A DNA stretch of 64,000 bases, from assembly GCA_016707785.1 (NCBI GenBank), contig JADJGZ010000023.1:1-64000 (forward strand), read 5' to 3'. Shown one piece after another: positions 9,299-17,737 of this stretch. The translations under genes were made by a program, and so were the position numbers. Numbering within the stretch: the stretch's first letter is position 1; each line of letters begins with the position of its first letter. The notes below the pieces were generated by a model that was not told the origin of the DNA, did no database searches, and worked only from the letters and a program-made list of their open reading frames with translations. This DNA comes from Bacteroidales bacterium. Its GTDB lineage: Bacteria > Bacteroidota > Bacteroidia > Bacteroidales > UBA4417.

Positions 9299-10906
9299 AG
9301 ATTGGGTTTGGTGGAAACATGGGATTATTTACCATATATATCCTCTGAGTTTCAAGGATTCAGATAACGATGGATTTGGTGATCTTCAAGGTATCATAGA
9401 CTCCCTGGATTACCTGGTTAATCTGGGTATTGATGCAATCTGGCTTTCACCCATTTTCCAATCTCCTTTTAATGATTTTGGTTATGATATATCTGACTTT
9501 TGCTCTATTGATCCAAGATTCGGAACCATGGACGACTTCAGGTGCTGGAAAAGGCGCATAAAGCTGGATTAAAAGTGGTTCTGGACCTTGTTATGAACCA
9601 CACTTCCGACCAACATCCCTGGTTCATGGAATCTAGCTCTTCCCTGATAACCCTAAAAGCAACTGGTATATCTGGCATACAGGGACTGGGAATTCCAGAC
9701 CAAATAATTGGAAATCTGCAACGGGAGGTGCCGCATGGACTTTCCATCCACAAAGGAGACAATATTATTACCACTCTTTTTTTAATAACCAACCCGATCT
9801 CAACTGGAGAAATAAGGAGTTGAAACAAACATTCTTCGACCAGGTTAGCTTCTGGCTGGATATGGGTGTGGATGGTTTCCGATTAGATGTGATCAACCTT
9901 GTTGTTAAAGATAAAAAATTCAGGAATTCCCCTTTCCTGGCGTTATTTAAAGGGAGAAACAGTAAATCCTACACCCGTAATCGCCCCAAATCCTACAAAA
10001 TTGTTGCTCAACTACGTAAACTAATTAATAATTACGAGAATAGGTTACTTATTGGAGAAATATATACTCCTCCCCCTGGCGATGCATCACTGGTGGCTAG
10101 TTACCTGGGAAGTAAAAACAACTGTTACACCTGGCCTTTGATTTCTCTATCATGTTTCGCAGGTGGAGCGCTGTTCAGTACTTTAAATGCATTGACAGAT
10201 GGATTCAGAATATCCCACAGGATGGTTGGCCATGCTATGTCATGTCAAATCATGATTTATCAAGATACATCAACCGCTTTGGTTTTGGCTGGAACAGGGA
10301 TAAAAAGGCGAAAATCATCGCTACTCTTTTACTGACCTTAAAAGGTACACCCGTATTATATTACGGGGATGAAATTGGCATGCGAAACACCAGGATTCAC
10401 CGCAAGAACTTAATGGACCCTCTGGGGAAAAGATACTGGCCTTTTTATAGTGGCAGAGATAAAAGTCGCACTCCTATGCAATGGAATAGCCTTGATTTTG
10501 CTGGGTTTAGCGAAGTGAAACCCTGGCTTCCGGTGAATAATGATTATCCTTCACGTAATATTCAGGATCAGTTGGCAGATGATAATTCTTTGCTGAATTT
10601 TTATATGAAACTATTAAAATAAGGAAGAATAACAAAGGCCTTCAATTTGGGGAGTGGATTCCTGCTATCAATGGGAATAAAAGTATAATGGCTTACTACA
10701 GAAAAACCGAAGAGGAAGTATTTCTTATTACTCTAAATTTTTCCCGGTTTCAGAAAAAAATAGGAATTTCATCTCAAAAAATGCAGGTTTTACACTCTTC
10801 CCACCGAAAGCAAGGCATTATTGAGCTAATGGATAAACTTGTTCTTATGCCCTATGAAGCAACAGTGTTCATATCAGTTGGATCTGAGCATATTAATAAT
10901 GATTAA
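9276..10906 (+). pseudogene. GH13 alpha-glucosidase/alpha-amylase, four frameshifts
   Basis: Read across frames this is a complete GH13 enzyme of the oligo-1,6-glucosidase/trehalose-synthase-like type. It has the N-terminus WWKHGIIYHIYPLSF, region I (DLVMNHTS), region II with the nucleophile Asp (DGFRLDVIN), region III with the acid Glu (LLIGEIY) and region IV (MSNHD), then a C-terminal beta domain. The frame changes near 9540, 9637, 10140 and 10620; the last is explained by one missing A in a run of four. All catalytic residues remain, so the lesions are either recent or sequencing errors. It overlaps the end of the glycosyltransferase gene by 23 bp. No signal peptide is seen, so the enzyme should be cytoplasmic. 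Confidence 0.75.
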
Positions 10907-11878
10907 TCATTTTGCATGATGCCATACCGGAATAGCATCTCTTTGGGTATGCTTACATACCGAAATACAATGGGTACTACAACGATGGCTGAAGTAACTA
11001 TTTTTAAGGATAAAAGGCAGATAAAGAGAAGGAAAAGAAATTGTAATCAGGACTGCTTCAGCAATCAGAAAAGGAATTATTATTTCCATGAAGAGAGTAA
11101 TCATTCTATAGCCGGGCTGAATTGAAAATGCAATTTTTGAGGTCGCAAGGAACAAAGGAGTTATCCAATAGCCAAAAATCAAAAGCATAAAAATACTGAT
11201 CAGTAACAGGATCATCTCACCCAGATCATAAGTGCTACTCATGAAAAACCACATTGTAGCATATAATGCTTCTGTCCGTGTGATGATACCAACGATAACA
11301 GACCCAAAAAACAGGTTAAACCCATGAACGCAAATCCAGAGTGAAAGCAATCGCGTAAAATGATGTTTTATTGATGAGCCAAGAAAGAGGGATCGGGATG
11401 CAAGTGATAATACCAGGCAAATAATGGGCCCCGATAGAAAAATAATTATCAGGGCATACTTTGTGTAAAGAGGGGAGCCTGTTGCTAATGGATACGTGAA
11501 CTGAAAGGCATTCCAGCCTATAGGAATTGAGAAAAGGCGAGCCACTGAAATAGTAGTCAGTTCGTACACTGAATAGAGAAATATAAAGCTTACAATAGCT
11601 GCTAACAGGGAAAAGTAAAGTGATTTTATATAATGATTTCGTAAATCTGAGCTCTTCATTACCGAAATTAATGCCTTCCTAAATGCCTGGTTGCGATTTC
11701 TTTTAACTATGATTGCTTCATTCCCGAAATTTCTCATAGGACGCTTGAAATCTGCTGAATTTGCTGACGATTTTTTAGTCCCAAATATCGAAAACACTTT
11801 CCTCTTAAGTGTTTGCCATCGTTTTCGCCTGTAGTGTCTTCTGAAATTCCGTCTTAATTCCTTATCAGGATTTTTCAT
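10903..11878 (-). CDS. Multi-pass membrane protein of unknown function, one C-terminal frameshift
   Basis: The start at 11878 gives a very basic N-terminus (about 75 residues rich in Arg/Lys) followed by about five or six hydrophobic segments. The uninterrupted frame ends at 10907 with a polar, Cys/His-rich tail. A one-base shift in the T-run at 11001-11005 instead gives a hydrophobic segment (VTSAIVVVPIVFRYVSIPKE) ending in MQND with a stop at 10903-10905, which fits better. The last part resembles Yip1-like membrane domains only in general pattern; I do not recognise the family. It converges with the GH13 gene, and the two stop codons share bases. Confidence 0.6.
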
Positions 11879-12250
11879 TGCTAAGTTATTTATAGGAAAA
11901 GTGGAGTGAGTTAAGAATTGATGGCCCTTTATCAGGCATTCTTTTTATATCATTTATGGACGGAGCTGAAAGATTGCCTTAGAGACAGGCACGCGAAATT
12001 ACTTCTGATCTATTCCTGCCATGTCAATATCGAATGAACTAATTATTAATTCTTAATTATTAATACAGACACCTCCTTCTTCCGTCAATTATTCTTTCCG
12101 GCTTTTTTACAGGCTAGCAGAGAAGTTATTGGAGGATATATTTCTGCGTTTGTAATTGCTTAACAAATCAATAACATATTGTCATTTTCTCGTAATACTC
12201 GGAGTATACTTTTGCCACCAAACCAATACCTAAACCCTAATAAAAAAATT
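11879..12250. other. Divergent intergenic region
   Basis: There is no gene here. It separates the minus-strand membrane protein from the plus-strand surface-protein block. The only clear element is the repeat-containing promoter at 12160-12214. Confidence 0.5.
12160..12214 (+). promoter_or_regulatory. Pho-box-like promoter of the surface-protein block
   Basis: TTAACA starts at 12160 and ATAACA at 12171 (11 bp apart), with a weak unit TCATTT at 12182. A perfect TAnnTTTG (TACTTTTG) starts at 12207. The spacing from the third unit is 25 bp, one less than in the other six promoters, so this is the weakest member of the set. The start codon lies at 12251. Confidence 0.5.
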
Positions 12251-15200
12251 ATGAAAAAAAATCTTCTTTCTCTTGTGCTCATCGTTTGGGCCTGTGTGTA
12301 TGGAACCGCCCAGATCACAGATTCTTACTTTGATAAAGTAAACTATGTGGGCGCTTTTGGTAAATCTGACTGGACACAGGGTTGGTCAAACTTCAATCCT
12401 AATCAGACAATTTACCCAACACCAACTGTTACCATAGGTAATGGAGCATCAACACCAGGTGTTGCTGCCAACGAAATTACAACGGATACCCGTTGGTCAT
12501 CAAGTAATTCTCCTTTGGTGGGTAATGCCTCTTTCTCAAATGCAAACCTGTCAAATAGTTTTTTTGAGCAGGTAAATTTTGTTGGGGCTTTCGGTACTTA
12601 CGACTGGACACAAGGTTGGGCTAACTTTAACCCACAATCAACGGTTTACCCTTCAGCAACCGTTGTTGTTCCAGCCGGACATATTACAACGAATACTACA
12701 TGGACTAACACAAACACCTATTTATTAAATGGATGGGTGTATGTTGACGCCGGAGCAACTCTTACCATTCAGCCAGGTACAATTATCAGGGGCGATCTCA
12801 CAAATCAGGGAGCGTTGATTATAGAACGTGGTGGTAAACTAATGGCCGAAGGTACAGCTGCTCAACCTATTGTATTCACTTCCAATTCTGCTGCTGGTGC
12901 CAGGAATTATGGCGACTGGGGTGGTGTTATTATATGTGGTCGTGCTACCATAAACCCAGCAGGTGGTGAGGCTCAGATTGAAGGAGGAGTTGGTTCTTAC
13001 TTTGGAGGAGGTTCAACCCCAAATGATGCCGACAATTCCGGGACACTTAAATATGTACGTATTGAATTCCCGGGTATTGCTTTTTCTGCTAACAATGAAA
13101 TTAATGGTCTTACAATGGGTGGAGTAGGCAGTGGTACTACTATTGATTATGTTCAGGTTTCCTATAGCGGTGACGACTCTTTTGAATGGTTTGGCGGAAC
13201 TGTTAACAGCAAACACCTTGTCGCATTCCGTGGTTGGGATGATGAATTTGATACAGATTTTGGTTTCAAGGGATTAATTCAGTTCGCAGTTTCACTCAGA
13301 GATCCTGCTGTTGCTGATGTCTCCGGTTCAAATGGTTTCGAGTCCGACAACGATGCTTCAGGTTCAACAAATACCCCAAGTACACACCCTATTTTCTCCA
13401 ATGTGAGTATTTTCGGCCCATTAGCTACTCCTTCAACACCTTTTAATTCAAACTTTAAAAGGGCTTTACACCTGCGCAGAAATACAACATTATGTGTTTA
13501 CAACTCTGTTTTCTCCGGTTTCCCGGTTGGTTTATACATTGATGGAAATAATACCCAGGCAAATGCCAACAGCAATCTGTTGCAAATGGAGAATTGCATC
13601 ATGGCTGGTATGACCACAAATTTTGATGTGCCTTCTGGACAAACATGGAATGCTGCTGCAGCTCAAACATGGTATAACGATCCTTCACGTCATAACCAGG
13701 TACTTTCCGGTAATGCTGCTCTTACCCTTGTAGATCCTTTTAACCTTACTGCTCCAAACTTCCTTCCTGCAAAAACCATCTATAAAATCGACGGATGGAT
13801 TTATGTAAAGAATAATGCCACCTTAACAATTGACCCGGGCACAATTCTCCGTGGCGACAAAACAAACAGAAGTGCCCTTATTATAGAACGTGGTAGTAAA
13901 CTGAATGCTATCGGAACCGCCACAGAACCTATCATCTTTACCTCCGGAGAGCCTGCTGGTGCTCGTGCCAATGGTGATTGGGGCGGTGTAATCCTTTGCG
14001 GAAATGCAACAGTTAACCTAACCGGTGGTCAAGGTACAATCGAAGGTGGTGTTGGGTCATTATATGGAGGTACAAACGATGCTGATAACTCCGGTTCATT
14101 AAAATACGTACGAATTGAATATCCAGGTTATGCCTTTGCTGCCAATAATGAGATAAATGGTTTAACGATGGGGGGAGTTGGATCAGGCACCAGTATTGAT
14201 TATGTTCAGGTTTCCTATTCAAATGATGATTCTTACGAGTGGTTTGGTGGTACTGTAAATGCAAAACATCTTGTGGCTTTTGCCGGACTTGACGACGACT
14301 TTGACACTGACAATGGTTTTCGGGGTAAAGTGCAGTTTGCTGTTACACTTAGAGATCCTAACCTTGCAGATATTTCTGGTTCAAATTCCTTTGAGTCTGA
14401 TAACAATGCTGCCGGTGATGCTTTAACTCCTTTAACCAATCCTACTTTTAGCAATGTAAGCAGTTTTGGTCCTCAACCAACAGTGGGTGCCGCTTGTAAC
14501 TCAAACTACAAACGTAGTATGCACCTTAGGAGAAATACAAATATCGACATACATAATTCAATTTTCCTCGGATGGCCTGTTGGTCTTTATATTGATGGCA
14601 ATAACACTATGGCTAATGCCAACGCAAACAATCTGCAAATTGAAAATTCTTTCCTCGCAGGGATGGCCACCAATTTCGCTGTTCCTTCAGGTCAAACCTG
14701 GTCAGCAACCGACGAACAGAATTGGTTCCTAAGCACTTCTTCACCTGATCGTAACAACGCAACCTATACAACAGCTGCCGACCTTCAGATTATTGATGGT
14801 TTCAACCTTACTTCTCCAAACTTCCTTCCTCTGTCGAGTTCACCAGTATGGGGCGCTTCAGTCTGGTCAAGGACTGTGACAGGTGCTTTAACTTACGATA
14901 ATACTGCCAGTACTCCACTAAATTCAACAACTGTTTATCTGAAAACACAGGCTGGTACTATACTCGAGACTGCTACCACCGATGCAAGTGGTAACTTCCT
15001 TTTCAATACCATTGATGGTGTTTATGTCCTCGATGCAAATACTACTAAATCATGGGGTGGTGTTGGTCTTCCCGACGTTATCCAATTGCGCCGTTTTATC
15101 GCAAGTCAGTTAACTCCTACTGCTTTGCAATTTAAAGCAGGTGATGTTAATAAGAGCTCAACAGTAACTGTTGCCGACGTTGTTTATCTCCGTCAGAAAA

Positions 15201-15349
15201 TTGCCTTATTGAATCCTGCACAATGGACCGTTTCAGATTATGTATATGATAATCCTACAGTCACTATATCAGGATCGGGCATTGTTCAGAATATCAAAGC
15301 CCTTTGTGGTGGTGATGTAAACAATAGTTATGTTCCTGCTGCTAAATAA
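12251..15349 (+). CDS. Large secreted protein with duplicated DWGG-type module and C-terminal dockerin-like domain
   Basis: This 1032-residue protein starts at 12251 with a signal peptide (MKKNLLSLVLIVWACVYGTAQ). Two N-terminal copies of a short motif (VGAFGxxDWTQGWxNFNP) are followed by two long tandem repeats of about 330 residues each, sharing GWxYVxxxATLTIxPGTIxRGD, GDWGGVIxCG, IEGGVGS, DNSGxLKYVRIE, NGLTMGGVGSGT and LHLRRNT. The pattern fits a beta-helix-like extracellular fold. The C-terminus (about 960-1032) is dockerin-like: GDVNKSSTVTVADVVYLRQ, then GGDVNNS. There is no T9SS type A tail. The following gene has a cohesin-like domain, so a partner interaction is possible. Function is not known. 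Confidence 0.8.
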   Translation: MKKNLLSLVLIVWACVYGTAQITDSYFDKVNYVGAFGKSDWTQGWSNFNPNQTIYPTPTVTIGNGASTPGVAANEITTDTRWSSSNSPLVGNASFSNANLSNSFFEQVNFVGAFGTYDWTQGWANFNPQSTVYPSATVVVPAGHITTNTTWTNTNTYLLNGWVYVDAGATLTIQPGTIIRGDLTNQGALIIERGGKLMAEGTAAQPIVFTSNSAAGARNYGDWGGVIICGRATINPAGGEAQIEGGVGSYFGGGSTPNDADNSGTLKYVRIEFPGIAFSANNEINGLTMGGVGSGTTIDYVQVSYSGDDSFEWFGGTVNSKHLVAFRGWDDEFDTDFGFKGLIQFAVSLRDPAVADVSGSNGFESDNDASGSTNTPSTHPIFSNVSIFGPLATPSTPFNSNFKRALHLRRNTTLCVYNSVFSGFPVGLYIDGNNTQANANSNLLQMENCIMAGMTTNFDVPSGQTWNAAAAQTWYNDPSRHNQVLSGNAALTLVDPFNLTAPNFLPAKTIYKIDGWIYVKNNATLTIDPGTILRGDKTNRSALIIERGSKLNAIGTATEPIIFTSGEPAGARANGDWGGVILCGNATVNLTGGQGTIEGGVGSLYGGTNDADNSGSLKYVRIEYPGYAFAANNEINGLTMGGVGSGTSIDYVQVSYSNDDSYEWFGGTVNAKHLVAFAGLDDDFDTDNGFRGKVQFAVTLRDPNLADISGSNSFESDNNAAGDALTPLTNPTFSNVSSFGPQPTVGAACNSNYKRSMHLRRNTNIDIHNSIFLGWPVGLYIDGNNTMANANANNLQIENSFLAGMATNFAVPSGQTWSATDEQNWFLSTSSPDRNNATYTTAADLQIIDGFNLTSPNFLPLSSSPVWGASVWSRTVTGALTYDNTASTPLNSTTVYLKTQAGTILETATTDASGNFLFNTIDGVYVLDANTTKSWGGVGLPDVIQLRRFIASQLTPTALQFKAGDVNKSSTVTVADVVYLRQKIALLNPAQWTVSDYVYDNPTVTISGSGIVQNIKALCGGDVNNSYVPAAK

Positions 15350-15378
15350 TCAGACTGAAAACCCTTAAACCCAAAGCA

Positions 15379-17379
15379 ATGAAAAAGATATTTATAACTT
15401 GTGCTTTCATGCTTTCAGTCATGATTGCAGCTATAGCCCAGCCTTCAGTTACTGTGGGTACTGTAAATGGTACTACCCAGGGACAGGTAATATCCGTTCC
15501 AGTAACTGTAACTGGTTGCGATGCCACCAATGGTGGTACCGGTATAGTTGGTTTGGAGATGCATATCTCCTATACCAGCGCTGTCCAATACTTTGGTTAC
15601 ACAAACCTGTATTCTGGCTTCTCTGTTGGCGATTGCAATTTCAATGGTGTAAGTAATCAGTTTGTTGGGCTCTGGAGCTCACCAACACTTCTTCCTTATA
15701 ATATTCCTAATGGTACTGTATTGTTCGAAATTCAATTCATGGCAAAACAAGGTGGGACATCTCCCCTTAATTTCATGAATGTTGGAAATCAGACCATACT
15801 TATGGATGCTAACTTCGACGTAATTGCAACAGCTACCTGGACAAATGGCTCAGTTGCCCTGCCAGCGCCTGCAGCTATTACCACCTGGAACAGCGCAACT
15901 GCTCAATCATGGACTACTGTGGCCAATTGGAGCAATGGTTTGCCTGGACAAGGTTCAAATGCAGTTATTGGAACCGGTACTGTGACCATGGATAATTCAA
16001 ATATGATTTGCCAAAACCTGACTGTAAATGCTGGTGCAGCCTTAACAATCAATAGTGGTGTAACAGTATCAGTTCCTGGTAATTTTACACTGGACTCAGA
16101 TGCAAGCAATACCCGCACAGGTTCCTTTATCAACAATGGTACCCTCAATGTTACTGGTCAAAGAAGTGTGAAAAGATGGATTGCCGGTGGTAAGAACCAT
16201 TTTATCTCAACTCCTCTTCGTCTGGGTACAACAGTAAATACCTTGTATGTTCCTGCCAATTCAGGTTGGGCATACCGTTGGAATGAACCAACAGGAGCCT
16301 GGGTTAACCTGGTTTCGTTTACTGAACCTATTCAGGTAGGATATGGTTATGTAGTAAATTATAACCTGAATCAAACCTTGAATTTCGCCATTACTGACAA
16401 TCCAGGGTTCAATGCAGGAAACAGTTATAATCCAACAACCTCTTATACCTCTGCAAATGGCTGGAATTTGGTAGGAAATCCTTACCTGGCTTCTCTGAAC
16501 TGGAATGGTACAGGTTGGACTAAAACCAAGATCGATGCTACAGTTTACTATTATAACGGTACAACATACGCATCATGGAATGGAACTACCGGCACAAACG
16601 GCGGTACTCAGTATATTCCGGCAATGCAGGGTTTCTTTGTTCATGCCAACGGATCAGGCCCAAACATTGTAATACCTAAAGCTTCACTTGTTCATAATTC
16701 ACAGACTTACTACAAAGAAAGTATAGCTAACCTTCTAAGGTTGCGTATTGAAGGTAATTCATACACTGATGAAGCTGTAATTATGTTTGACGCTAATTCA
16801 ACTTCTGAATTTGATACTGAATTCGATGCCTATAAACTAATGAGCATGAATGAAGAAGTGCCTCAGATTTATTCAACCACTTCTGATGACAATCTCTCAA
16901 TAAATGTTCAACCAGAGATTGTTTACAATATGAATATCCCACTTGGTATTAAAATCGGAGTGGCTGGTACTTATAAGTTAAAAGCTGAAGATATAACCTC
17001 ATTCGGTGCAGATGTTGCCTTATTTATAGAAGATCTTTCAACAGGCAGTATCATTGATCTGAGATCCACACCTGAATACACTTTCGAAGCAATGACAGGT
17101 GATTCCGAAAGATTCAGAATCCGTTTTGAAAAATCAACAGGGTTGGAATCCAATCAGGGAGCAAATTCCAGTGTTTTTGCCAATGGTAAGAATATAATCG
17201 TTTCAAACCTTAGCGGTGTTGCTGAAGTATATTCAGTATCAGGCCAGAAAATTACTTCAATGCAATTGTCAGACAATTCATTGAATACTATTGACCTGGG
17301 GTATGCTGCAAATGGGGTTTATCTCGTGAAAATCATATCTGGTGAAGATACATTCATCACAAAAGTGCTGGTTAAATAA
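15379..17379 (+). CDS. Secreted cohesin-domain protein with T9SS type A sorting domain
   Basis: This 666-residue protein has a signal peptide ending near IAQ (residue 20). An N-terminal cohesin-like domain covers about 23-155 (VSVPVTVTG-like strand, GLEMHISYTS, IPNGTVLFEIQF). A repetitive beta-rich region follows at about 160-460 (WNSATAQSWTTVANWSNGLPG, GWNLVGNPYLASLNW, PAMQGFFVHANG). The last 75 residues form a T9SS type A sorting domain ending GVYLVKIISGEDTFITKVLVK, so it should be exported by the type IX system and anchored at the surface. It lies 29 bp after the dockerin-like gene and before the PID-CTERM gene, in one transcript. A structural pairing with the upstream dockerin is inferred only. 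Confidence 0.85.
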   Translation: MKKIFITCAFMLSVMIAAIAQPSVTVGTVNGTTQGQVISVPVTVTGCDATNGGTGIVGLEMHISYTSAVQYFGYTNLYSGFSVGDCNFNGVSNQFVGLWSSPTLLPYNIPNGTVLFEIQFMAKQGGTSPLNFMNVGNQTILMDANFDVIATATWTNGSVALPAPAAITTWNSATAQSWTTVANWSNGLPGQGSNAVIGTGTVTMDNSNMICQNLTVNAGAALTINSGVTVSVPGNFTLDSDASNTRTGSFINNGTLNVTGQRSVKRWIAGGKNHFISTPLRLGTTVNTLYVPANSGWAYRWNEPTGAWVNLVSFTEPIQVGYGYVVNYNLNQTLNFAITDNPGFNAGNSYNPTTSYTSANGWNLVGNPYLASLNWNGTGWTKTKIDATVYYYNGTTYASWNGTTGTNGGTQYIPAMQGFFVHANGSGPNIVIPKASLVHNSQTYYKESIANLLRLRIEGNSYTDEAVIMFDANSTSEFDTEFDAYKLMSMNEEVPQIYSTTSDDNLSINVQPEIVYNMNIPLGIKIGVAGTYKLKAEDITSFGADVALFIEDLSTGSIIDLRSTPEYTFEAMTGDSERFRIRFEKSTGLESNQGANSSVFANGKNIIVSNLSGVAEVYSVSGQKITSMQLSDNSLNTIDLGYAANGVYLVKIISGEDTFITKVLVK

Positions 17380-17409
17380 TTTAGTGTTCGACACCTAAGA
17401 TTTACTACA

Positions 17410-17652
17410 ATGAAAAAAATATCTAGAAATATATTAGTGGCAATAGTACTGGTTGCAGCTGCTCTGATACTTGAGCCTGTGCAAGCACAACCCCCAACAC
17501 CAAATACCGGAAATAATGGTGGTGTAGCTATGGGTGGTGGACCGGGAAATGCACCCATCGATGGTGGAATTGCTATCCTTATGACTTTGGCTGTTAGCTA
17601 TGGTTTCAGGAAAGTTAAATTGTTAAACAAGAAAGAAGAGAGTTCTAATTAA
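17410..17652 (+). CDS. PID-CTERM small protein, predicted exosortase substrate
   Basis: This 80-residue protein has a signal peptide (to about residue 27, VQAQ), a short Pro/Asn/Gly linker, then the tripartite C-terminal signal: the PIDGG motif (residues 50-54), a hydrophobic segment (IAILMTLAVSYGF) and a basic tail (RKVKLLNKK). This matches PID-CTERM anchors that are thought to be processed by Bacteroidota exosortases; no exosortase gene is in this window. The mature part is only about 20 residues, so it may be a small surface peptide. It lies 30 bp after the cohesin gene and right before a strong terminator, so it ends the transcript that starts at 12251. Confidence 0.75.
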   Translation: MKKISRNILVAIVLVAAALILEPVQAQPPTPNTGNNGGVAMGGGPGNAPIDGGIAILMTLAVSYGFRKVKLLNKKEESSN

Positions 17653-17678
17653 ACGAAGCTGAACATAGATTGAAAGAT

Positions 17679-17718
17679 GCTTTACCAAACACTTTTTATG
17701 TGTTTGGTAAAGCTTTTT
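17679..17718 (+). terminator. Intrinsic terminator after the PID-CTERM gene
   Basis: A perfect 14-bp stem (GCTTTACCAAACAC at 17679-17692 with its complement at 17700-17713) and a 7-nt loop are followed by five Ts. It separates the three-gene transcript from the next cohesin gene. Confidence 0.9.
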
Positions 17719-17737
17719 GAGTATACAAAAACTAAAT

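Noticed and set aside
11888..11914. TTAACT (minus, 11914) with TAACTTAG 26 bp downstream before the membrane-protein gene
   Set aside because: Only one repeat unit and an imperfect -7 box; likely chance in AT-rich sequence.
12179..12250. Upstream extension of the dockerin-tailed gene to 12179
   Set aside because: It would read through the promoter -7 box at 12207 and put 24 residues before a clean signal peptide; the ATG at 12251 fits better.
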